This document shows, in pieces, positions 8,171 through 15,149 of a stretch of 64,000 nt of DNA. How positions within the stretch are numbered: position 1 is the first letter of the stretch; the number at the start of each line of letters is the position of its first letter. Made by a program: the position numbers and the translations under genes. Where the stretch lies: the NCBI GenBank assembly GCA_963817635.1, contig CAWFPR010000028.1:364292-428291 (forward strand), written 5' to 3'. The stretch is from CAWFPR01 sp963817635. Lineage in GTDB: Bacteria > Acidobacteriota > Vicinamibacteria > Vicinamibacterales > 2-12-FULL-66-21. A model generated the notes under the pieces. It had not been told where the DNA came from. It ran no database searches and worked only from the letters and a program-made list of their open reading frames with translations.

Positions 8171-9414
8171 TGTTCCTGCCTCAGCGCCGTGATCACGTCG
8201 AGCGACGCGGCGCGGTGCGCCGGATACCAGCCGGCGATGAGGCCGCTGAGGCTCGCGGCGATCAGGCTGCCGGCCAGCGTCGGCCAGTCGAGCGCGAGCG
8301 GGATGCCGGCCGGACCCGACGCAGCGGTCAGGATGACCGTCGCGGCGGTGAGCCCGACGAGCCCGCCGCCCATCGCGATCACGGTGGATTCGGCGAGCGT
8401 CTCGACCAGGATGCTCGCGCGGCCGGCGCCGACCGCGCGGCGGATCCCGATCTCGCGCATCCGTTGTGTCACCGACACCAGCGTCGTGTTGGTCACGACG
8501 ACAATCGCGGCAAGGAGCGCCATGAGCGAGATCGGCGGGCCGGCCGCGCCGATACGCTCCGTGATGGCGGACACGAAACTGCGCGACGCCTCCGGCGCGA
8601 TGAAGTCGAACGTGTCGGCGGCGCCAGGCCCCAGATGTCTCCGCGCGCGCATGGACGTCCGCGCGTGATCCTCGGCCGCGCCGGTCTTCGCCACGTCGGC
8701 GGCCTTCGCGAACACCTGCAGCGAGGCCGGCGCGCCGAAGGTGCGCTCGAACGCCACGAGCGGCATCCACACGGAGCGATCGAACGACGCGCCGCCGGCC
8801 GTGCCCTGCCGCTCCAGGATGCCGACGACCCGGTATGCCCGGTTGCCGACACGCACGGTGCCGCCAAGCGGGTCGGCCGCAGGGAACAGGGCGTCGACCA
8901 CCGCGCGGCCGATGACAATCACCAGCGTGCCCTGGGTCTCTTCGACCGACGTGAAGAACCGCCCGCGCGCCAGGCCCACGTCGCGGATGTCGGCCAGCGC
9001 GGCCTGGGTGCCGTTGATGGTCGCGTTCTCGAATATGCGGCCGCCGGCGGCAACGTCGCCGGTCCGCTGCCCGATCGCCGCATACTGCAGGCGGCCGCCG
9101 GAGACGCTCTCGAGGAAACGAACGTCGCTGCGCGTGATGTCGGGATTGCGTTCGATCTTCAGGGCGAGTTCGCGGCGGCTGAGCTGACCGGAGGCGAACC
9201 TGGCAATGACGAAGGCGTCACTGCCGAACGCGCGCGCGCTCGCCTCGCGGGCCGAGCTGGCCAGCCCGTTCAGGGCTGTCTGCACGATGGCCGTCGTCGC
9301 CACGGCGGCCGCCATCGCCAGGCCGGCCAGGAGCGCACGCAACGGCCGGTTGCGTATCGTCGCCAGGGCTTCGGAGATGCCCTCCAGATACATGGCCGCC
9401 GGCAGGCGCCTCAT
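8167..9414 (-). CDS. FtsX/MacB-like ABC permease (first of a tandem pair)
   Basis: A 415-residue permease with the usual layout: a membrane helix near residues 25-45, a MacB periplasmic domain (ENATINGTQAALADIRDVGL) and a C-terminal block of three helices with VTQRMREIGIRRAVGAGRAS. It starts 9 nt after the adaptor gene ends and overlaps the next permease by 4 nt, so the three genes form an operon. The two permeases are related to each other but clearly diverged, consistent with a heterodimer. A GAAGG-like sequence precedes the ATG at 9414. Confidence 0.9.
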   Translation of the reverse strand: MRRLPAAMYLEGISEALATIRNRPLRALLAGLAMAAAVATTAIVQTALNGLASSAREASARAFGSDAFVIARFASGQLSRRELALKIERNPDITRSDVRFLESVSGGRLQYAAIGQRTGDVAAGGRIFENATINGTQAALADIRDVGLARGRFFTSVEETQGTLVIVIGRAVVDALFPAADPLGGTVRVGNRAYRVVGILERQGTAGGASFDRSVWMPLVAFERTFGAPASLQVFAKAADVAKTGAAEDHARTSMRARRHLGPGAADTFDFIAPEASRSFVSAITERIGAAGPPISLMALLAAIVVVTNTTLVSVTQRMREIGIRRAVGAGRASILVETLAESTVIAMGGGLVGLTAATVILTAASGPAGIPLALDWPTLAGSLIAASLSGLIAGWYPAHRAASLDVITALRQEQ

Positions 9415-9423
9415 GACCAGCCT

Positions 9424-10683
9424 TCAGCGCCCCGCGGGCGCCACCTTGACGAGGGTGCCGTCCTGGAGGTCGCGCAACGCCTGGTATGGACCGATGATGA
9501 CGCTGGCGCCTTCGCCGACGCCGCTGACCTCGATGTCGAGGCCGCCAATCACGCCGGGGGTCACCGGGATGAATTTCGCGCGGCCGTTCTCGACGAGGAA
9601 CAGACCGGGGCGCTCGGCGCCCGCCGGCGGCGCGGACCGCAGGACGACGCTCTGCAGGGGAACGGTGAGCACGTTGGCGCGCTCGGTGGTCACGATCTCC
9701 GCATCGCAGGTCAGTCCGGGGCGAAGGGCAGGATCCGGATCGGCGAGCCGGACCGCCACCCGGAACTCGCGCGCGGCGGCGCCGGTGCCCGTGACGGGAA
9801 GGGCGCTGGCGCCGATCTCGACGACCTTGCCGTCGAACCGCCGGCCGGCCATCGATTCCAGCGTCACGACGGCGGGCTGCCCGACGGCCAGCCGGAGCAC
9901 GTCGGCCTCGGCGACCTTCAGTTCGGCGTCGATGTCGGCCAGATCCGAAATCGTCATCAGCGTCGTGCCGGGCTGGTTCTGGATGCCGATGACGACCATC
10001 TCGCCTTCGCGCACGCGCAGCCGGCTCACGATGCCGTCGATGGGCGATACGATCGACGTCTTCGAGAGGACGTCGCCGGCGCGGCGCTGCTGCGCCCGCG
10101 CCTGGGCGACGCGGCGGGAGGCGGACTCCTGCGAGTGTCGGGCGCCGTCCAGGCTGGCGCGCGCGGCGTTCACCTGCGCACGCGCGCTCTCGGCCGAGGC
10201 GCGCGCGGTCTCGAAGTCCACCGCGGGCAGGAGACCCTGCTCGTGCAGTTCCCGCTTTCTCGTGAGCTGCTGCTCGGCGTCGCCGGCGCGCGCCTCGGCG
10301 GCCGCCAGGTCGGCCGAGGCGGCGCGCACCTGTTCGGCCGCGCCCTGCACGTCAGCCTCGAGGGCGCGGACCTGCTCGCCGGCGCCCGAGGCGTCAGCCC
10401 GCGCCTGAATCGAGTCGATTCCCGCCAGCACCTGCCCGGCCCTGACCCGATCGCCCTCCGCCACCGGCAGGCTGACGACCTTGCCCATCACGCTCGAACC
10501 GATGTCGGCGTAGCGAACCGCGACGATCTCGCCCGAGGCCGTCACCGTCGAACGAAAGAGCGGCTGGCGCACCGCGGGCGCCGCGTCCACGACCACGCGC
10601 GCCGGCCCCCGCCGGCTGAAGCCGAATACGGCAATACCTATGAGGGCGAGGAGACAGGCGACGAGCCACCGTGTGCGGGTCAT
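9424..10683 (-). CDS. HlyD-type periplasmic adaptor (membrane fusion protein)
   Basis: A 419-residue adaptor. Residues about 5-22 form the inner-membrane anchor. A lipoyl half (VTASGEIVAVRYADIGSSV) and its partner (IVSPIDGIVSRLRVREGEM) flank a long helical hairpin rich in Ala, Glu and Arg with several heptad-like stretches. The C-terminus is a beta-barrel with LRPGLTCDAEIVTTERANV. It would bridge the two permeases encoded downstream to an outer-membrane channel. It is the first gene of the operon and lacks the usual MacB-type ATPase partner here. Confidence 0.92.
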   Translation of the reverse strand: MTRTRWLVACLLALIGIAVFGFSRRGPARVVVDAAPAVRQPLFRSTVTASGEIVAVRYADIGSSVMGKVVSLPVAEGDRVRAGQVLAGIDSIQARADASGAGEQVRALEADVQGAAEQVRAASADLAAAEARAGDAEQQLTRKRELHEQGLLPAVDFETARASAESARAQVNAARASLDGARHSQESASRRVAQARAQQRRAGDVLSKTSIVSPIDGIVSRLRVREGEMVVIGIQNQPGTTLMTISDLADIDAELKVAEADVLRLAVGQPAVVTLESMAGRRFDGKVVEIGASALPVTGTGAAAREFRVAVRLADPDPALRPGLTCDAEIVTTERANVLTVPLQSVVLRSAPPAGAERPGLFLVENGRAKFIPVTPGVIGGLDIEVSGVGEGASVIIGPYQALRDLQDGTLVKVAPAGR

Positions 10684-10846
10684 ACGGGCAATCGTTTCCG
10701 AAAAAGCAGCGGTTGTTCAATTATCCGCCTATTCGCGCGGCGGCGCCATCACCCCCGGCGCCTGGCGGACGGCGCGTGGCCTCGGGTGAAAAGAAGAGAG
10801 AAGGAATGTGCCCCCTGCGACAGGCCGCAGGTCGAGCGGCCGCACG

Positions 10847-11843
10847 CTAGCCAGCGGCCAGCAGCCAGAGCGTGAAGAGATACACGAGCAGCATCGCGAA
10901 GGTGTCCCACGACAGGCGGTAGCGCTTGCGCTGGGCCCGGAAGGTCAATCCGATGATGGCGGCGGCGGTCATCGTGATGGCGGCAGCCGCCGACAGCACG
11001 TGCGTGGACGAGACGTCGGCCAGCAGCGCGCCGCGCCGGTACAGCACGTCGTCCAGCCCCAGCACGGCGATGTTGAACAGGTTGCTGCCGAACAGGTTGC
11101 CCGCCGCCATGTCGAGCGCGCCGATGCGCGCGGCGGCGATCGAGACGACGAGCTCAGGCAGCGACGTCGCGATCGCGACGAACACGGTGCCGACGAAGCT
11201 CTGCTGCAGGCCGGCGGCGGTCGGCCAGCTGCTCGCCAAGGCCTGGCAGATAGGTCGCCGCGGCCACGAGCAGGGCAGCGTTGCACGCATAGAGCACGAT
11301 CGCGCGGCGCAGCGTGAACGACGCGTACCGGATATCGCCTGTGAGCTGCTCGGCGAGCGCGTCGACGCGCCCCCGTTCGTACACGAAGATGATCCGCATC
11401 GCGAAGACGTACACGAGGATGAACACGAGGCTGTGGAGCCCGACCCAGCCGATCACCGGAGCGCGCGGCCCGGCCACCAGCGCGAGCGTCGCGAGTCCAA
11501 GCTCGAGGACGCCGAACGCCGCGACGAGCACGTGGCCCTGGTGGATGCGCGCCGAGAGCGGCGCGGGATCGCGCACGTCGAGCAGCGCCAGAATGACGAG
11601 GTTGAACATGCAGCTGCCGATGACGTCGCCGGCCGCAATGTCGGCGACGTTGTACACGAGCACGGAGCTCGCGCCCGTCACCAGCTCGGGCAGCGACGTG
11701 ACCGCGGCCATCGCCACCACGCCGATCCAGGTGCCGCCGAGGCCGGTTTTTTCCGCGATCACGTCGCCATAGCGCGACAGGCGGACGCCCGCAAAGAGGA
11801 TAATCGCAGCGCAGACGATGAACTGGAGGATGACCGGCGTCAT
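10847..11843 (-). pseudogene. Sodium/calcium exchanger-type cation antiporter, one-base frameshift
   Basis: The first two thirds (from ATG 11843) and the last third lie in different frames. The first part has membrane helices and the alpha-1 repeat MAAVTSLPELVTGASSVL; the second has the alpha-2 repeat VAIATSLPELVVSIAAA, both signatures of the Ca2+/cation antiporter superfamily. The join is in the GC run around 11205-11215, where one extra base separates YLPGLGEQLAD from GLQQSFVGT. With that base removed the protein is 331 residues, normal for the family, so a sequencing error is as likely as a true mutation. Confidence 0.85.
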
Positions 11844-11922
11844 GGCTACAGCAGCATAGCAGCCCGCCGTCGAGGTGTTCTCAGCCGGCGGGCCGCATGC
11901 GATCCCTTCCCTTTCTTTCCGC

Positions 11923-11956
11923 TTGACTCGCGAACATATTCCTATATAGTTGAATA
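11923..11956 (+). promoter_or_regulatory. Promoter and ArsR-type operator
   Basis: TTGACT (11923-11928), 16-bp spacer, TATAGT (11945-11950), then only 10 nt to the ATG at 11961, predicting a leader of about 4 nt. A dyad TATTC (11937-11941) and GAATA (11952-11956) with a 10-bp centre straddles the -10 box, a typical position for ArsR autorepression. No Shine-Dalgarno sequence is possible in such a short leader. Confidence 0.6.
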
Positions 11957-11960
11957 GTAG

Positions 11961-12347
11961 ATGACATTCGACGATGAAGTCCTCGTGCAGGTCGGTGAGC
12001 GCTTCAAGGCGCTCGGCGAGCCCGCGCGCCTGCGCATCCTGGACGCGCTGCGGCGCAAGCCGCTCACGGTCGGCGAGCTGGTCGAGGCAACGGGTCTGAA
12101 CCAGGCGAACGCGTCCAAGCACCTCCAGCTGCTCCATCGGCTCGGGTTCATCGTCCGGTGGAAGCAGGGGCTGTTCGTCTACTACCGGCTCGCCGACGGG
12201 GACGTGTTCCGGCTCTGCGACGTCATGTGCGGCCGCATCGCGCAGGCCGCGCGAATGGGCCTGCGGGGCCAGGCGCCGCAGATCAGGCGGCGCGCGTCGA
12301 ACCCGCGGCCGCGCAGGCCGCGAGCGCCAGGAAGCGACCGGGCATGA
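11961..12347 (+). CDS. ArsR/SmtB family regulator
   Basis: A 128-residue winged-helix protein. The core runs VGERFKALGEPARLRILDAL, LTVGELVEATGLNQANASKH (recognition helix) and LGFIVRWKQGLFVYYRL (wing). Classic metal-site cysteines in the recognition helix (ELCVCDL) are absent, although two cysteines occur near residues 87 and 91 (RLCDVMC), so the signal could be metal, redox or something else. The tail after residue 100 is arginine-rich and likely disordered. The stop overlaps the start of the thioredoxin-like gene, so this is the regulator of that small operon. Confidence 0.92.
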   Translation: MTFDDEVLVQVGERFKALGEPARLRILDALRRKPLTVGELVEATGLNQANASKHLQLLHRLGFIVRWKQGLFVYYRLADGDVFRLCDVMCGRIAQAARMGLRGQAPQIRRRASNPRPRRPRAPGSDRA

Positions 12348-12835
12348 CCCGCCGGGGATTCGATGCCGTTCGCGCGCTGGCGGCACGCCACGAGCGGCTG
12401 GTGTGGCTCGGCGCGTTCGGCCTCGTCCTGCTGCTGCAGTGGCCGATGGTGAAAGGCCTGTACTATCGCGCCGCCGGGAGCCCCGCGCCGGCATCGGCGA
12501 TCCCCTGGCAGACCGACCTCGACGGCGCATTGGCCGAAGCGCGGCGGACCAGCAAACAGGTGCTCGTCGATTTCACGGCCGACTGGTGCCCGCCCTGCAT
12601 CGCGATGAAACACGACGTGTGGCCTGACGGCGCCGTCGGGCGTGCGCTCGCCCAGCGGTACGTTCCCCTCGTCGTGGATGTCGATCGCAACGGCGCGGTG
12701 GCGAATCGCTTCGACGTGAGCGGCATCCCCACCGTGCTCGTGCTCGATGCCGACGGACGTGTGGTCCGCCAGGCGTCCCTGCTCTCGATTCGCTCCGCGG
12801 CCGCCATGGTCGCGTTCCTGGATGATACGGAGTAA
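12344..12835 (+). CDS. Membrane-anchored thioredoxin-fold protein (DsbD C-terminal-like)
   Basis: A 163-residue protein. An N-terminal helix (WLGAFGLVLLLQWPMV, about 21-36) anchors it, followed by a thioredoxin fold with the redox motif ADWCPPC and the cis-proline segment GIPTVLVLDADG. The motif resembles the C-terminal domain of DsbD and related thiol-disulfide interchange proteins, so it probably handles reducing equivalents outside the membrane. The ATG overlaps the ArsR stop codon (ATGA) and AGGAAG lies upstream, implying coupled expression. Confidence 0.88.
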   Translation: MTRRGFDAVRALAARHERLVWLGAFGLVLLLQWPMVKGLYYRAAGSPAPASAIPWQTDLDGALAEARRTSKQVLVDFTADWCPPCIAMKHDVWPDGAVGRALAQRYVPLVVDVDRNGAVANRFDVSGIPTVLVLDADGRVVRQASLLSIRSAAAMVAFLDDTE

Positions 12836-12839
12836 GCAC

Positions 12840-13466
12840 ATGTCTGAAACGGACGCCTGGATCCTCCCTCCGCGAAACCCCGCGACTGCCGGAATCCGGC
12901 TGGAGAGACGCAGCCTGTGCGAGCGGGCCATCGTGGCGCTGCGCAAGAGCGGCATCGATCGCATTGCCATCTCGACCGAATGCCGGCTGGGTGCGGCGAC
13001 GCTCCGCCGCCTCGCGCGTCTCGGTATCGCGCTGCTGACCCGCGAGTCGGCAAGGGAGGCGACCGCGGAGGGCCGGCGGGTCGTGGTCGTGTCGTCCGAC
13101 GTCGTCTTCGAGCCGGCCGCCGTGAGCGCGCTGGTCGACCGGTTGGCCGCGCCCGGCGCCCGCGTGGTGGCCGCCGCCGAAGCAAGCCCCGGCACGTTCG
13201 CGGCGTTCTCGCCTGCCGCCGCCACTGACCTGCCACGCGCCTCGTCCGACCGCGACATCCTCGATCGTCTCGATTCGGTGCGGGTCACCAGTCTGGGCGG
13301 CCGGTTCTGCCGCGCGATTGTCGGGCGGAGGGACGCTTTCGCCGTCGAGCGCAGCTATACGAACCACGTTCACCGGCTCGATGGCACGACAAAGAAGGTG
13401 GCGCGGCTCCTGCTGTCGCCGTTTTCGCGTGTGCTCCGTCGCCTCGCGGCGGGCGTCAGCCGTTAG
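12840..13466 (+). CDS. Protein of unknown function, nucleotidyltransferase-like remnant fold
   Basis: A 208-residue protein 4 nt downstream of the thioredoxin-like gene. The pattern LCERAIVALRKSGIDRIAIS, then VVVVSSDVVFEPAAVSALV, recalls sugar-phosphate nucleotidyltransferases, but the glycine-rich nucleotide loop at the N-terminus is missing. Its end (HRLDGTTKKVARLLLSPFSR) looks like the beginning of a CDP-alcohol phosphatidyltransferase domain, as in two-domain inositol-phosphate cytidylyltransferase/synthase proteins. It may therefore be a cut-down relative of those. This is a tentative reading and no activity should be assumed. Confidence 0.5.
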   Translation: MSETDAWILPPRNPATAGIRLERRSLCERAIVALRKSGIDRIAISTECRLGAATLRRLARLGIALLTRESAREATAEGRRVVVVSSDVVFEPAAVSALVDRLAAPGARVVAAAEASPGTFAAFSPAAATDLPRASSDRDILDRLDSVRVTSLGGRFCRAIVGRRDAFAVERSYTNHVHRLDGTTKKVARLLLSPFSRVLRRLAAGVSR

Positions 13467-13657
13467 CGCGCGCTGCGGGGGCGTCTCGGCGGAGTCGAGG
13501 TGGCCGGGATTCGGAACTGTCAGATGTGTGCGCGGCTGTTCCACAACAGCACATGCCCCCTCCGCGCGCCCTGGGAGTTTACCCACGTAAGTGACTGTTG
13601 TTGAACGAATTGCCGCGCACATCTGCGTGGCGGAGTCCTTGCTTCAGTGCGCGACCG

Positions 13658-14701
13658 ATGAACGCAATCGCACGCCCCAGTGATCTGCCCTGGGCCAAAC
13701 AGGGCCGACAGGCCGACTACGTCCGCCGCGCTCACCGCCCGGCGGTGCTCCCGCGCCTGATGCGCAGCCTGGAGAGGGTGAACAAGGAGCTGTGGCTCGT
13801 CTTCTGGCTTTTCGCGCTGGCGGGCGTGCTCAATTCCCTGGTGGCGTCGCAGCGGGTCGTCCTCGGCCTCTACACGATGCCGGCCGTGCTGTCAGCCTAT
13901 CTCTACGGAAGACGGCACGCGACGTTGACGGCACTGGCGAGCGTGCTGCTCGTGATCCTGCTGTACTGGTTCAATCCGCAGCTGCTCGGCGCCGAGCGGC
14001 TCGTGCTGGCGTCGGGCGCCTGGGTTGACGTGACGATCTGGGGCTGCACCCTCATCCTGACCGGCTACCTGATGGGCACGCTCTGCGATCACAAGACGTC
14101 GCAGGTTCGCGAGCTTCGCGAGACCTACGACGGCGTGCTGCTCATCCTGCGCCACTTCATCTCGAAGGACCAGTACACCGAGAACCACTCGTATCGCGTG
14201 TCGATCTACGCATCCAGGATCGCCGAGGCGCTCAACTTCAGCAGCGAACGGATCGAGGACGTGCGCTCGGCGGCGCTGCTGCACGACATCGGGAAGCTGG
14301 ACGTCAGCCGCGAGGTGCTCTACAAGGCCGCGCGCCTCAACCAGGGCGAGTTCGCCGAGATGAAGACGCACGTGGAACGCGGCATCGCCCTGCTCGAACC
14401 CGTCGGCGGATCGCTCCGGCGAATCATCCCCATCATCCTCGCGCACCACGACAAGTTCGACGGGACGGGATACCACCCGACGCAGGGTCAGGAGATCCCG
14501 CTCGAGTCGCGGATCATCTCGGTGGCCGATGTGTACGATTCGCTGACGAGCGACCGCCCGTACCGCAAGGCCATGCCGCCCTTCGAGGTTCGCGAGATCA
14601 TCGAAAAGGGCGCCGGCACCGACTTCGATCCGGAAGTCGTCAGGGCGTTCGTCACGGTGTTCCGCCGGGGCGAGATGGAGCTGCCCACCCTCACCGTCTG
14701 A
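13658..14701 (+). CDS. Membrane-bound HD-GYP domain protein (probable cyclic-di-GMP phosphodiesterase)
   Basis: A 347-residue protein. About four membrane helices occupy residues 45-145 (LWLVFWLFALAGVLNSLV is the first), followed by an HD-GYP domain with HDIGK at about 208-212, the HHDKFDGTGYH segment near 262, and RIISVADVYDSLTSDRPYR. The domain normally hydrolyses cyclic-di-GMP. The defining GYP triplet reads GYH, a variation that may weaken interaction with partner GGDEF proteins, while the metal ligands look intact. The ATG at 13658 has no clear ribosome binding site; a TTG 20 codons upstream is possible. Confidence 0.85.
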   Translation: MNAIARPSDLPWAKQGRQADYVRRAHRPAVLPRLMRSLERVNKELWLVFWLFALAGVLNSLVASQRVVLGLYTMPAVLSAYLYGRRHATLTALASVLLVILLYWFNPQLLGAERLVLASGAWVDVTIWGCTLILTGYLMGTLCDHKTSQVRELRETYDGVLLILRHFISKDQYTENHSYRVSIYASRIAEALNFSSERIEDVRSAALLHDIGKLDVSREVLYKAARLNQGEFAEMKTHVERGIALLEPVGGSLRRIIPIILAHHDKFDGTGYHPTQGQEIPLESRIISVADVYDSLTSDRPYRKAMPPFEVREIIEKGAGTDFDPEVVRAFVTVFRRGEMELPTLTV

Positions 14702-14744
14702 GATCCGGTCCGGCCCGAGCGGCCGCACGCTCGTCACATCTCGT

Positions 14745-14798
14745 TTGACAGAGAGCCCCTCCAATTCGTACCGATCCGACCCCTGAATAATTCAGGGG
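14745..14798 (+). promoter_or_regulatory. Promoter and perfect palindromic operator of the second PadR gene
   Basis: TTGACA (14745-14750), 18-bp spacer and TACCGA (14769-14774) form a plausible promoter. A perfect 19-nt palindrome, CCCCTGAATAATTCAGGGG (14780-14798), covers the expected transcription start and ends 9 bp before the ATG at 14808. Its position suggests a repressor site for the PadR protein encoded just downstream. Confidence 0.65.
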
Positions 14799-14807
14799 TG
14801 CGATCGC

Positions 14808-15149
14808 ATGCTGTTCGGACTGCTGCCGGGAACGCTCGACGTACTGGTGCTCAAGGCCATTGACGCCGGCCCGAACCACGGGTACGGCGTCGCGCGATGG
14901 ATTCAAGAGGCCACCGACGAGCACTTCGTCGTGGAGGACGGCGCGCTCTACACCGCGCTGCACAGGCTCGAACAGCGGCGGCTCCTGAAATCCGGCTGGA
15001 GGGCGTCGGACACCAGACGCCGCGCCAAATACTACTCACTCACCGTCAAGGGGCGAAAGGTCCTCGACGAGCAGACCGAAGCGTGGCGGCGCAGCGCCGC
15101 GGCGCTCAGCAAGGTGCTCGACGGGAACCCGCGGAAGGCGTCGTCATGA
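14808..15149 (+). CDS. PadR family transcriptional regulator
   Basis: A 113-residue winged-helix protein beginning MLFGLLPGTLDVLVLKAID. It has NHGYGVARWIQEAT, the EDGALYTALHRLEQR recognition segment and RAKYYSLTVKGRKVLDEQ wing typical of PadR, with a short C-terminal helix for dimerisation. The last codons overlap the start of the large permease (ATGA at 15146-15149), so regulator and permease are translated together. AGGGG, part of the operator palindrome, could serve as ribosome binding site about 10 nt before the ATG. Confidence 0.94.
   Translation: MLFGLLPGTLDVLVLKAIDAGPNHGYGVARWIQEATDEHFVVEDGALYTALHRLEQRRLLKSGWRASDTRRRAKYYSLTVKGRKVLDEQTEAWRRSAAALSKVLDGNPRKASS

Noticed and set aside
13535..13550. 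Hairpin GCTGTT-CCAC-AACAGC before the HD-GYP gene
   Set aside because: Short stem, no T-run and no ligand-binding pattern; not enough for a terminator or riboswitch call.
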